Source of the DNA: Flavobacteriales bacterium UBA1993
Lineage (GTDB): Bacteria; Bacteroidota; Bacteroidia; Flavobacteriales_G; Salibacteraceae
Assembly: GCA_002336485.1 (NCBI GenBank)
Contig: DDCZ01000072.1
Location: 1-47,002, forward strand
Direction of reading: 5' to 3'
Length of the DNA: 47,002 nt
Below are positions 16,850-25,396 of this stretch, piece by piece (positions within the stretch are counted from its first letter, which is position 1; each line of letters begins with the position of its first letter). The notes beneath the pieces are model-generated. The model was not told the origin of the DNA. It saw only the letters and a program-made list of their open reading frames with translations, and did not search any database. The position numbers and the translations under genes were made by a program.

Positions 16850-16931
16850 CAAAATGACCACTCACCACTAAAACATGTTGCTGATCACAATTCATTTTCA
16901 CCGGTCAGTGATAAATCGTTGCTTTGACGTT

Positions 16932-18512
16932 ATGAAATTGAATTGGCTTTTATCCATCGTTTTATGCGCCTTATACGTTGGCGCACAATCTCAATCAGCT
17001 CAGAGTGTACAAAAGAAATCTATCTCCAAGGAGGTCAAAAATGATTGGCACAATTTGGATTACGATTCCGATAAAATCTATGGCACCGAGGCAAACCGTG
17101 TTTATACAGAACTTGTAGGAGACAAGAAACCAAAAAAGAAGATCGTAGTTGCTGTGATCGACTCAGGTGTGGATATAGAACATGAAGACTTAAAGGATAA
17201 TATTTGGACGAATACAGCAGAAGTTCCAGACAACGGAAAAGACGATGATAAGAATGGTTATATCGATGATGTGCACGGTTGGAATTTCCTTGTAGATGAT
17301 TCGGGCCACGATTTACACTATGATAATCTAGAAGCCACTCGCGTTTTGCGAACGCACAAGGCAGTTGAGGCAGGTTCCATGCCAAAACCAGACTGGTTGA
17401 CCGAAGAAATGGTTTCAACCTCGCGTGAGATCTACAACGATAATGTGGCTGAATTTGAGAGCATGAAACAACTCGGCGACTTCTATCTTGTATTGGATTC
17501 TATCCTGACAGCACAAACAGGCGACTCAAACTACACGTTTGAGCAGGCCCTAGAATTGGAGCATGATGACGATCCAATGAAATCTATTAATCGAGTGCTC
17601 CGAGCTTTTAAGTTAGGCGGTATCACAAAGGCGGATTTGAAAGACATGTACGAAACAGGAAGTAAGTTCGAAAACTACTACCTCAACTTTGACTTTGTGC
17701 CAAGAACCGATCTTAAAGCCAGCGATAAGCTATATGGTAACAATCACTACGAAGGACCGGAAGCGGATCACGGCACCCATGTTTCGGGGCTCATAGCCTC
17801 AAATCGCATGAATGATATTGGTTCTAGGGGCATTGCCTCGCCGGTGGCAGAAATAATGGTTCTAAGAGCTGTACCTGACGGCGACGAACGCGATGTGGAT
17901 GTAGCCAACGCCATCAGATATGCTGTGGACAATGGTGCCGGCATTATCAACATGAGCTTCGGTAAGGGTGTTTCTCCTCAAGAAGGACTTGTGCATGACG
18001 CCATCGATTATGCAGCCAAAAAGAATGTGCTCGTGGTGCATGCAGCTGGAAATGATAGCGAAGACAACGATGTTGTTTCAAACTACCCGAACCCATACAC
18101 TTCACCTGGCATTAAGTCACCTACTTACCTGACCATCGGCGCAAGTTCAATTTCAAAAAAGAAAGATCTCGTCGCTAGTTTTTCAAATTATGGCGATCAA
18201 GAGGTCGATCTATTTGCTCCAGGACACAATGTTTATTCTACGCTACCAAACGACGAGTACAAATTATTGAGTGGCACTAGTATGGCTGCGCCAGTAACCT
18301 CAGGTGTAGCGGCATTGATATGGGCATTTCACCCTGAACTGACGGCAGCTCAGCTCAAGGATGTTTTAATGAAATCTGTCACTGCACTACCAAAGAAAAA
18401 AGTGAAGCTGCCCGGGTCTAAGGACAAAGTGCGCTTTAGCGAGTTATCTCAATCTGGCGGTGTGCTTAACGCCTATCAGGCATTCATTCTTGCGGATGAA
18501 ATGTCTAATTAA
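16932..18512 (+). CDS. secreted subtilisin-like serine protease (S8 family)
   Basis: 526 aa from ATG 16932 (MKLNWLLSIVLCALYVGAQS), giving a clear signal peptide; the ATG at 16875 would put unrelated residues before it. The catalytic triad is complete: Asp77 in VIDSGVDIEHED, His280 in DHGTHVSGL and Ser450 in SGTSMAAPVTSGVAA; the oxyanion Asn lies in HAAGNDSED. The gap between Asp and His is long because of a roughly 150-residue helical insertion (about 120-260), typical of a Bacteroidota subset of S8 proteases. No T9SS sorting domain is seen, so it is likely periplasmic or outer-membrane associated. Its stop overlaps the convergent AAA+ gene by 8 bp. Confidence 0.93.
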   Translation: MKLNWLLSIVLCALYVGAQSQSAQSVQKKSISKEVKNDWHNLDYDSDKIYGTEANRVYTELVGDKKPKKKIVVAVIDSGVDIEHEDLKDNIWTNTAEVPDNGKDDDKNGYIDDVHGWNFLVDDSGHDLHYDNLEATRVLRTHKAVEAGSMPKPDWLTEEMVSTSREIYNDNVAEFESMKQLGDFYLVLDSILTAQTGDSNYTFEQALELEHDDDPMKSINRVLRAFKLGGITKADLKDMYETGSKFENYYLNFDFVPRTDLKASDKLYGNNHYEGPEADHGTHVSGLIASNRMNDIGSRGIASPVAEIMVLRAVPDGDERDVDVANAIRYAVDNGAGIINMSFGKGVSPQEGLVHDAIDYAAKKNVLVVHAAGNDSEDNDVVSNYPNPYTSPGIKSPTYLTIGASSISKKKDLVASFSNYGDQEVDLFAPGHNVYSTLPNDEYKLLSGTSMAAPVTSGVAALIWAFHPELTAAQLKDVLMKSVTALPKKKVKLPGSKDKVRFSELSQSGGVLNAYQAFILADEMSN

Positions 18513-19953
18513 GCATTGCGTTTAGCATATCATTGAAGCTTGTTTTCCCGTCAATTCCCTTTTTAGATATGAGGGAAAATTCGGCCAATGCATGCAAGAC
18601 AAATTCGCAATGCAGCGCTTCCATTTCCGCGTTAAGTCCTGGTTGGTAAACAGAGATTAGGTCATTCAAGGGCGAAACCTTGGCAAAGGCTGATCTATAT
18701 TCTTCATCCGAAACTTGATTACCTAGTTCAAATTGATTGTTCGAAAACCAACTCACCAATTCGTGATAAGGCGAGTGTGCATTCTTAGATTGAAGTTTTT
18801 CTGGACTTGGATACAAGGTTGAATAATGGCTTCGGATCGCATTTCGAATAAGACTATGCGCAACTTGAATGGCGCCTTCCTGCTCCCCTTCATACACCAA
18901 TTCAATTTTCCCGGTAATTGCGGGTATCACAGATAGAAGGTCACTAATCCGGGCATTGGTAGTTTTCTCACTAGTTTTAATCATCCTCAATTCAACTCCT
19001 GCCATTAGGCACTCGTAGGCTGAGATTCCCAATCGAGTTGAAACACCACTTTTTTGATCAACGAATTCACTTTTTCGAGCTTCGAAAACGATCTCCTCAA
19101 TTAAATCCTTCAATAGTTCTGGAACATGAATACGCTCCAATTGATCTTCAACCACTTCTGCTTGATCTCCGGTAATTCTTTTGGCATCCTCCATGTTTAC
19201 CGGATAATGCGTCATGATCTGAGACTGAATACGATCCTTCAACGGAGTGATAATGGAACCTCTGTTTGTATAATCCTCCGGGTTTGCTGTAAAAATGAAT
19301 TGCACGTCTAACGGCAGTCGAATTTTGAAGCCGCGTATCTGAATATCGCCCTCTTGTAAAATGTTGAAAAGCGCAACTTGGATTCTAGGCTGCAAATCAG
19401 GGATTTCATTAATTACAAATATCCCGCGATTTGAACGTGGGATAAGCCCGTAGTGTATAGCCCGTTCGTCGTCGTAACTCAACTTTTTGTTTGCTGCTTT
19501 TATTGGATCGATATCACCAATAAGGTCAGCGACGCTTACGTCTGGTGTGGCTAGTTTCTCGGTGTATCTATCCGATCTGTGTATCCAACTAATTGGAGTT
19601 GCATCTCCCAGCTCGGCTATTCTATTCTTAGTCTCTTCTAAGATTGGGTTGAACGGGTCTTCCATCAACGATGAACCCTCAACTGCTGGAATATATTCAT
19701 CCAGTAGGTCTACCATGGCCCGAGCTATAGAAGTTTTAGCCTGACCTCTTAAGCCAAGTAAGTTGATGTTGTGTTTTGCTAGAATTGCACGCTGAATATC
19801 TGGAATCACGGTATCATCATAACCAATGATGCCCTTGAACACCTCGCTTCCACTTTGTATTGCCGTTATCAAGTTCGCTCTTAATTCTTCCTTTACGGAC
19901 TTGGTTATATATCCGTCTTTCTTTAGTGCTCCCAACGTAGTCGGTTTGCTCAT
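18505..19953 (-). CDS. magnesium-chelatase-like AAA+ ATPase (MoxR/BchI type)
   Basis: 482 aa. The AAA+ core is visible: Walker A-like GLRGQAKTS (residues 67-75, with Ala instead of Gly before the Lys), Walker B-like IFVINEIPDL, sensor FIFTANPEDYTNRGSI, and arginine-containing PLKDRIQSQI. The layout resembles the I subunit of Mg chelatase, but no chlorophyll pathway is visible, so it is better seen as a chaperone-type ATPase that works with a VWA protein. That partner is probably the protein encoded at 20719-21825. A plus-strand secreted-protein gene sits between them. The C-terminal 150 residues are helical, without a recognised motif. Confidence 0.85.
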   Translation of the reverse strand: MSKPTTLGALKKDGYITKSVKEELRANLITAIQSGSEVFKGIIGYDDTVIPDIQRAILAKHNINLLGLRGQAKTSIARAMVDLLDEYIPAVEGSSLMEDPFNPILEETKNRIAELGDATPISWIHRSDRYTEKLATPDVSVADLIGDIDPIKAANKKLSYDDERAIHYGLIPRSNRGIFVINEIPDLQPRIQVALFNILQEGDIQIRGFKIRLPLDVQFIFTANPEDYTNRGSIITPLKDRIQSQIMTHYPVNMEDAKRITGDQAEVVEDQLERIHVPELLKDLIEEIVFEARKSEFVDQKSGVSTRLGISAYECLMAGVELRMIKTSEKTTNARISDLLSVIPAITGKIELVYEGEQEGAIQVAHSLIRNAIRSHYSTLYPSPEKLQSKNAHSPYHELVSWFSNNQFELGNQVSDEEYRSAFAKVSPLNDLISVYQPGLNAEMEALHCEFVLHALAEFSLISKKGIDGKTSFNDMLNAMLN

Positions 19954-20088
19954 ATTAGTCTCTTTTGATGCACTATGTTAACCATAAATCATGGAACCTA
20001 AGTCGTGCATATTTTTTAACAACCGAACTGTTCGTATGTTCTAAAATCATGCACCATTGCAGCTCAGTCATTTAAGACTTTTGCGCAC

Positions 20089-20718
20089 ATGCGTTTTCGA
20101 TCACTATTTATATTGGGACTAATAGTGGCACCCTTTCTTATGGGTGTTCAATATGAGGGTGACGATTATGTCGAATTCACAGCATACATTTCTGGAGATA
20201 AGGTTAATGTGCACTGGACGGCGAACCCAAGAAGCAAGATAAACGCATTTCACTTAGAGAGAAGTCGAAATGGTGAAGATTTTGAAACGTTTAAGACCAT
20301 TGAAGACGAAGGTAAGAAGCCAGAAACGGCCGAATTCTTAGAGTCGGATTTCAATCCAATGATGGGATGGTCTTACTACAGAATCCGACAGGATATGAGA
20401 AATGGTAAAGAGTATGTCACTCACATCGTACCTGTCTTTTACAGAGCTGGGCGAATGAAAAAAGGCAAATTAATAGTTCCCGAGAAAATTGGTTCCGAAG
20501 ATGATGCTACTACCATGAAAGCATCGGATTTTGATGGTCAGGAATTAGTATTTGTATTGCGCGACGACAACGGCGAAGAGTTCTACTATGAAGCCATACT
20601 TACGGTGAAAGACAATCGACTTACTCTACCTGTAAGTGCTACAGTTCCTGCGGGCCAGTACATGATTACAGCTTGCACTAAGACACCGCTGCTCGGTATC
20701 GAAGTGATCGTGAAGTAA
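20089..20718 (+). CDS. secreted hypothetical protein with FN3-like fold
   Basis: 209 aa. N-terminal signal peptide (MRFRSLFILGLIVAPFLMG). The region about 25-110 (YVEFTAYISGDKVNVHWTAN, AFHLERSRNGEDFETFKTI, WSYYRIRQ) reads like a fibronectin type III-like beta domain common in extracellular Bacteroidota proteins, followed by a second beta-rich half ending GQYMITACTKTPLLGIEVIVK. No catalytic motif and no full sorting domain are visible. It lies in opposite orientation between the AAA+ gene and its VWA partner and abuts the VWA gene tail to tail with no gap. Function not known. Confidence 0.7.
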   Translation: MRFRSLFILGLIVAPFLMGVQYEGDDYVEFTAYISGDKVNVHWTANPRSKINAFHLERSRNGEDFETFKTIEDEGKKPETAEFLESDFNPMMGWSYYRIRQDMRNGKEYVTHIVPVFYRAGRMKKGKLIVPEKIGSEDDATTMKASDFDGQELVFVLRDDNGEEFYYEAILTVKDNRLTLPVSATVPAGQYMITACTKTPLLGIEVIVK

Positions 20719-21825
20719 CTACCTCGTTCGCTTTCTGCGATTCGATTCGTAGTCTTCAAAAATATATTCTCCCAACCCTTTCAAACTGGTGTAAAATGCA
20801 CGTCCGTTGTTGGCAGCAGTAAAGTCTCGAATGAAGCTCTGTAGATATGGGTCTTGGGCAATCATGAAGGTTGTAATCGGAATTTTGGCCTTCCGTGCTG
20901 CGGCAGCCAGATTCAATGTTTTCACGACAATCTTAGGGTCCAATCCAAAACTGTTCTTATAGTATGAGCCGTCTCGCTCCTTCAGACAAGATGGTTTACC
21001 ATCTGTGATCATGAAGATTTGTTTGTTTGGATTCTTTTTTCTTCTTAAGATGTCCATCGCAAGTTCAAGGCCTGCCACCGTGTTCGTATGATATGGGCCG
21101 ACTTTTAGATATGGCAGATCCTTGATAGAAACCTGCCAAGCATCATTTCCAAATACAACGATGTCTAAGGTGTCCTTCGGATACTTTGTTGTCACAAGCT
21201 CAACCAAGGCCATTGCCACCTTCTTTGCCGGTGTAATCCGATCCTCGCCATAGAGTATCATTGAATGACTAATATCTATCATTAAAACCGTGGACGTAGA
21301 AGACTTGTGTTCCGTTTCCATGATTTCTAGATCGCCCTCGTGCAACTGGAAGTCATCAATACCATGATTTTTCTGTGCATTTCGAATGCTATCGGTAAAG
21401 GCGATTCTATCCACTCGATCACCAAATTCGTACGCCCGTTTATCAGAACTAAGCTCATCTCCTCGCCCCATAAACTTCGTCTTATGATTTCCTGAGGCCG
21501 ACTTCTTCAGCTTTCCAAAAACTTGTTCCAATGATCGTTGCCGAATTACTTGTTCAGACTTAGAAGACAAACTCAGTCCACTGCCCTCACCTCCATCGTT
21601 TTCCTCTTTTAGGTATTGCTTTCGCTTTAACTCAGCAATGAAATCCTCTATCGTGTATTCCGGAGTGGTCAGTTGATACTCATCATCCAATTCACGCAAC
21701 CACTCAATTGCCTCATCCACATCTCCACTAGTATGCGTGAGCAATTCCATGAAAATATCAAGTAGTTTTTCAAAGGGAGACTTCCCTTCATCTTCCTCGT
21801 ACGATTTAAATAAAAATCCGCTCAT
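20719..21825 (-). CDS. VWA-domain protein, probable partner of the AAA+ ATPase
   Basis: 368 aa from ATG 21825, which is one base after the stop of the upstream gene. The N-terminal half is charged and helical. The von Willebrand A domain begins near residue 175 and carries an intact MIDAS motif (DISHSM: D184, S186, S188) plus ITDGKPS near residue 280. It resembles the D subunit of Mg chelatase-type pairs, in which a VWA adaptor couples an AAA+ ATPase to a target. It is likely cytoplasmic, as no signal or membrane segment is seen. The C-terminus is strongly basic (NRRKRTR). Confidence 0.85.
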   Translation of the reverse strand: MSGFLFKSYEEDEGKSPFEKLLDIFMELLTHTSGDVDEAIEWLRELDDEYQLTTPEYTIEDFIAELKRKQYLKEENDGGEGSGLSLSSKSEQVIRQRSLEQVFGKLKKSASGNHKTKFMGRGDELSSDKRAYEFGDRVDRIAFTDSIRNAQKNHGIDDFQLHEGDLEIMETEHKSSTSTVLMIDISHSMILYGEDRITPAKKVAMALVELVTTKYPKDTLDIVVFGNDAWQVSIKDLPYLKVGPYHTNTVAGLELAMDILRRKKNPNKQIFMITDGKPSCLKERDGSYYKNSFGLDPKIVVKTLNLAAAARKAKIPITTFMIAQDPYLQSFIRDFTAANNGRAFYTSLKGLGEYIFEDYESNRRKRTR

Positions 21826-21826
21826 G

Positions 21827-22348
21827 CTATGCCATGAATTCATCGTGAAGCTTAAAGCAGTCGCAGCCTAGAGCCTCGTCAATATGGTGTTTCAACGCCA
21901 TCATTTCATCTTTCGCAAGTTTTCTTCCTTCAAGGGAAACCAAATACATGGCAATCATGCCAACGGCGGAAACTAAGATCAGCCAAAACCCCCACATGTC
22001 GGTTTTTAGTGTCCATTGCGACAGGCCTAATGTTAAACCAATAAACCCAACAAACCCGAATAGACCATAGATAAACATGAACATGGTCCAAATGTTTGGC
22101 GCCGGACCAATTAAACAACGAATAAGCGATGGCTCCGATTTGGATTCTTGCTCAATACTTATGTCAAGAAATGGAGACCAAAAATGCCGTTGAGCTATCG
22201 GATATGAAAGGATAATGTGATGATGCGTCTTGCGCACATGTAAGCCTGAGTCGGCCTTAGCGTAGTTCAGAATGGAATCGCTAATCTCTTGGTTATCTCG
22301 CGCTAGTTCAAATTTGAATCGAGGACGAAATTCTGGTGTATATGACAT
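21827..22348 (-). CDS. small two-helix membrane protein, hypothetical
   Basis: 173 aa from ATG 22348 (MSYTPEFRPRF). Two hydrophobic segments around residues 88-110 (IWTMFMFIYGLFGFVGFIGLTLG) and 118-142 (WGFWLILVSAVGMIAMYLV) suggest a hairpin in the inner membrane with cytosolic ends. A conserved-looking front part (HHHIILSYP, FWSPFLDISIE) has no known motif. It is one base upstream of the VWA gene and surely cotranscribed, so it may belong to the same ATPase/VWA system. A longer frame from 22399 would run back through the upstream terminator and was rejected. Confidence 0.7.
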   Translation of the reverse strand: MSYTPEFRPRFKFELARDNQEISDSILNYAKADSGLHVRKTHHHIILSYPIAQRHFWSPFLDISIEQESKSEPSLIRCLIGPAPNIWTMFMFIYGLFGFVGFIGLTLGLSQWTLKTDMWGFWLILVSAVGMIAMYLVSLEGRKLAKDEMMALKHHIDEALGCDCFKLHDEFMA

Positions 22349-22375
22349 TTCAGGCTTATTGGTGGGCCTGAAAAT

Positions 22376-22421
22376 AAAAACTCCCACCCCGAATGTCAAA
22401 AATTTGACATCAAGATGGGAG
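22376..22421 (-). terminator. terminator after the RRM gene
   Basis: Read on the minus strand, ctccca (22416-22421) pairs with tgggag (22381-22386), enclosing an inner tgtcaaa/tttgaca hairpin, followed by a T-rich run (22376-22380 and beyond). It lies just past the RRM stop (22436) and before the next start (22348). Confidence 0.75.
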
Positions 22422-22435
22422 AAAAAAATATCGAA

Positions 22436-22681
22436 TTACTCTCTTGGTCGAGCCTGGTTTACAACCATTGCTCGGTCCATGACTTCAGATCCGTTTAGGC
22501 CTTCGATAGCCGCTTCGCCTTCTGAGTCATTAGGCATTTCAACAAAACCAAAGCCTTTTGATCGGCCAGTTTCTCTATCAGTTATGATTTTAACAGAATC
22601 AACGTGACCGTATTCAGCAAATAATTGCTCTAGGGTCTCAACTTGCAATCTGTAGTTAAGATTGCCAATAAAAATATTCAC
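22436..22681 (-). CDS. single-RRM RNA-binding protein
   Basis: 81 aa, one RNA recognition motif and almost nothing else. RNP2 is IFIGNL (residues 3-8) and RNP1 is KGFGFVEM (42-49), both canonical with the aromatic residues that stack on RNA. Proteins of this kind in Bacteroidota and cyanobacteria are small cytoplasmic RNA binders, often cold-regulated. The C-terminus (ARPRE) is shortened compared with members carrying a Gly-rich tail. It has its own -7 box and its own terminator, so it is probably a single-gene transcript. Confidence 0.95.
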   Translation of the reverse strand: MNIFIGNLNYRLQVETLEQLFAEYGHVDSVKIITDRETGRSKGFGFVEMPNDSEGEAAIEGLNGSEVMDRAMVVNQARPRE

Positions 22682-22717
22682 AGGAAAAAAATTAAATAAA
22701 TAAGAAAATTATTGCCA

Positions 22718-22725
22718 CAAATCTA
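22718..22725 (-). promoter_or_regulatory. -7 box upstream of the RRM gene
   Basis: On the minus strand TAGATTTG matches TAnnTTTG and lies 36 bp before the ATG at 22681. A perfect 7-bp inverted repeat (ttcttgg 22733-22739, ccaagaa 22753-22759) lies just upstream, between the lysA stop and this box. No well-spaced -33 TTG was found. Confidence 0.45.
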
Positions 22726-22773
22726 GTCTATTTTCTTGGCAGAGCCATAGTTCCAAGAATTTGAAGCGATGGA

Positions 22774-23916
22774 TCAATAAAACATAGATGGGTTTAGGGT
22801 ACGCATGTTATATCCGTTGGCCATACACTCACCATATGCGCCAGCCGAGCGGATTGCAACGAGTTCTCCTCTCCTACTTTCTGGAAGCATTACGGCCTTT
22901 CCAAAACAATCACTGCTTTCGCATATTGGGCCAACCACATCATAAGGGTAATTCACCCCTGATACAGCTTCAATATTCTCAATTTTATGAAATGCTTGAT
23001 ACAGCGCTGGGCGTATCAATTCCGTCATGCCCGCATCTAGAATCAAGAAATTTGTTTTCTGACCTTCCTTTACAAAGACGATTTTGGATATCAAATCGCC
23101 GCAGTTTGCCACAAGCGATCTGCCCAACTCAAAATGCAGTGTTTGGGAAGGATGCAAGTCCAGATAAGTATCAAAGAGGCCAAAGAAGGCTTCAAAGTCT
23201 GGGTTGCTGCTGGAATCTGGATCATCATAGTCAACGCCCAAACCTCCTCCGGCATTTATGTGCGAGGGAAAGTAACCGTGATCAATAAAGACGCCCTGCA
23301 AATGATTAATGCGTGTACACAGGTTTCTGAATGGTTCAAGGTCTCGAATCTGAGAGCCAATATGAAAGTGAAGTCCTTTGAATTCAATGTGGTTACATTT
23401 TCCTAAAGTCTCGAATAATCGATCAAACATCCAGGAACTGATTCCAAATTTATTCTCCTCTAGCCCTGTGGTAATGTAATGGTGCGTGCGAGCGTTCACA
23501 TCTGGATTAATGCGCAATGCCACGTTCGCATGCTTTCCCAGCGACTTGGCACGCTCCTCAATCACGATCAACTCCTCGATTGACTCAACGTTCAATGTGA
23601 ATATGCCGCTGTTGATGGCGTTGTCGATTTCCCAATCGGTTTTTCCTACTCCAGCAAAGGCGATTTGCGTCGATTTAAATCCCTGTGCCAGCGCCAACTC
23701 CATCTCTTGACCACTAACACAATCTACTCCGAATCCGGCATGCAGCATTTCGCGCACAATCGGTTCTGTCGAATTTGCCTTTAGAGCATAATGAATATGG
23801 TAGTCGTATTTATTCGCCTCCACACGGGCCCTGTCAATGGTTTGCTTGAGTACTGAAATATCGTATGCATAATACGGCGTCTGTTTCCCTGACTCTTGAA
23901 TAATAGATCTATTCAT
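22774..23916 (-). CDS. lysA: diaminopimelate decarboxylase
   Basis: 380 aa. PLP enzyme that decarboxylates meso-diaminopimelate to L-lysine, last step of lysine synthesis. Lys46 in HYALKANS is the PLP-binding lysine. Other family blocks are FGVDCVSGQE, FHIGSQI, INAGGGLGVDYDD, CESSDCFGK and the late SAGAYGECMANGYN. It is slightly shorter than many homologues but complete. It starts 2 bp after the aspartate kinase stop, so lysC-lysA is one operon that encodes the first and last steps of the pathway. The dap genes in between are not in this window. Confidence 0.95.
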   Translation of the reverse strand: MNRSIIQESGKQTPYYAYDISVLKQTIDRARVEANKYDYHIHYALKANSTEPIVREMLHAGFGVDCVSGQEMELALAQGFKSTQIAFAGVGKTDWEIDNAINSGIFTLNVESIEELIVIEERAKSLGKHANVALRINPDVNARTHHYITTGLEENKFGISSWMFDRLFETLGKCNHIEFKGLHFHIGSQIRDLEPFRNLCTRINHLQGVFIDHGYFPSHINAGGGLGVDYDDPDSSSNPDFEAFFGLFDTYLDLHPSQTLHFELGRSLVANCGDLISKIVFVKEGQKTNFLILDAGMTELIRPALYQAFHKIENIEAVSGVNYPYDVVGPICESSDCFGKAVMLPESRRGELVAIRSAGAYGECMANGYNMRTLNPSMFY

Positions 23917-23918
23917 AT

Positions 23919-25235
23919 CTAGTCGAGGTTAAAAAGACCAAAATTTAGCGCTCGCAATGCCGATTCCTTGTCGTTCTCATGAATCAGCAGGCTGACATTA
24001 TTCTTGCTTCCACCATACGAGATCATGCGCAGTGGAATGGATGCCAGACAATTAAAAATTAACGCCGCATGTCCAGGTTCTTCTTGAATCAAATGCCCGA
24101 CAATACAGACAATACATTGGTTCGTTTCCACTTCAACCACACCAAAGGCTCTAAGTTCTTTTACGAGTGGATCCAAGTTTTCATGGCTATCGATTGTTAA
24201 GCTAACCGCCACTTCGCTGGTCGTAATCATATCAATGGAAACCTTGTGGCGCTCGAACACCTCAAAGACCTTTCTTAAAAATCCATACGCCATGAGCATT
24301 CTACCGCTCTTGATCTTTATTGCGGTGATCCCATCCTTTGCGGCTACGGCTTTGATGAAGTTTCCAGAAGGGGCATTTGAAATGATCGTACCCGGTTTTT
24401 CAGAAGCCATCGTGCTTTTTAGAACAACTGGGATATTCGCCCGTCTGGCCGGCTGCACGCTGCTTGGATGTAAAATTTTAGCACCGAAGTAGGCAAGCTC
24501 TGCAGCCTCATCAAACGACAACCGTTCTATAGGTTTCGTGACATTCACTACGCGAGGATCGTTGTTGTGCATGCCATCAATATCAGTCCAGATCTGAACT
24601 TCCGTGGCTTCCACGGCAACTCCAATAATACTGGCGGTGTAATCGCTCCCTCCTCGTTTCAGGTTATCTACTTCGCCAAAATGGTTTCGGCAGATGAAGC
24701 CTTGTGTGATCAGAATATTGGCTGTGTTTTCGCTGAGGAGACGATTCAGATTATCCTTGATATACCACTCGTCTGGCTCTAGCTGTTGATCTATGCGCAT
24801 AAAGGAAAGCGCATCGATTCGTATTGAGTCGGCCCCAATTTCCTCCAAATAGAATTGAAATAAACTCGTGGAAATAAGTTCGCCTTGAGCCAATACTGCG
24901 CGCTCTTCGAAAGGCGTAAACATGTCGAGCGTGAAGGCATAAATGTGGTTCCAATGACCTTCAAGCATTTGCGCTACATGCTCAATTCTCTCTTTGTCAG
25001 AATACAAGTCATTGATGAGCACATTGTATTCGGTTTTTAACCCTTCAATCAATTCGCCGACCGTCGACTTATCTTCTCGGTACAATGCCTGAGTGATTTC
25101 AACCAGTTTATTTGTCGTTCCTGCCACGGCGGATAGGACAACAATTTTTCTTGGCTCGGATTGAACCAGTTCAGCTACATGCTTTATACGTTGGGCATTA
25201 CCTACGGAAGTGCCGCCAAATTTTTGAATGATCAT
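23919..25235 (-). CDS. lysC: aspartate kinase, monofunctional
   Basis: 438 aa. Phosphorylates L-aspartate at the head of the lysine/threonine/methionine pathway. The N-terminal kinase domain carries KFGGTSVGNAQRIKHV, RGGSDYTASIIG and DIDGMHNNDPRVV. The C-terminal third has two ACT-type regulatory regions (about 295-365 and 370-435), suggesting feedback control by an amino acid. No homoserine dehydrogenase domain is fused. The ATG at 25235 begins at the conserved N-terminus. Pairing with lysA suggests a lysine-biosynthetic isozyme. Confidence 0.95.
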   Translation of the reverse strand: MIIQKFGGTSVGNAQRIKHVAELVQSEPRKIVVLSAVAGTTNKLVEITQALYREDKSTVGELIEGLKTEYNVLINDLYSDKERIEHVAQMLEGHWNHIYAFTLDMFTPFEERAVLAQGELISTSLFQFYLEEIGADSIRIDALSFMRIDQQLEPDEWYIKDNLNRLLSENTANILITQGFICRNHFGEVDNLKRGGSDYTASIIGVAVEATEVQIWTDIDGMHNNDPRVVNVTKPIERLSFDEAAELAYFGAKILHPSSVQPARRANIPVVLKSTMASEKPGTIISNAPSGNFIKAVAAKDGITAIKIKSGRMLMAYGFLRKVFEVFERHKVSIDMITTSEVAVSLTIDSHENLDPLVKELRAFGVVEVETNQCIVCIVGHLIQEEPGHAALIFNCLASIPLRMISYGGSKNNVSLLIHENDKESALRALNFGLFNLD

Positions 25236-25345
25236 GTTAGAAAAAAAGGGACGCGAAGTTAACCTTCAGAAGAATAGATCAACGCTATACAATTGAACAC
25301 AATTGATCCATACTCTAACGTTAATAACCAATAACTCATTTTAGT

Positions 25346-25361
25346 TAGGGCACCTGCCCTA
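25346..25361. promoter_or_regulatory. perfect palindrome in the gldF promoter
   Basis: The arms tagggca and tgcccta, separated by two bases, form a perfect 16-bp inverted repeat just upstream of the -7 box at 25368. This is the position expected for an operator. No regulator can be named. Confidence 0.4.
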
Positions 25362-25367
25362 TTCACA

Positions 25368-25375
25368 TATCTTTG
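25368..25375 (+). promoter_or_regulatory. -7 box of the gldF-gldG operon
   Basis: TATCTTTG matches TAnnTTTG. Its last three bases are the TTG that the longest gldF frame would use as start codon, so translation must start farther downstream if this box is used. Confidence 0.5.
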
Positions 25376-25396
25376 GCCGCTTCAAATCAATGCACA

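Noticed and set aside
18505..21825. Mg-chelatase for (bacterio)chlorophyll synthesis
   Set aside because: No other pigment gene is nearby, and the Walker A is atypical; AAA+/VWA pairs of this type occur in non-phototrophs.
25285..25320. caattg repeats upstream of lysC as a lysine riboswitch or operator
   Set aside because: They are short direct repeats of a self-complementary hexamer; there is no lysine riboswitch core and the leader is too short.
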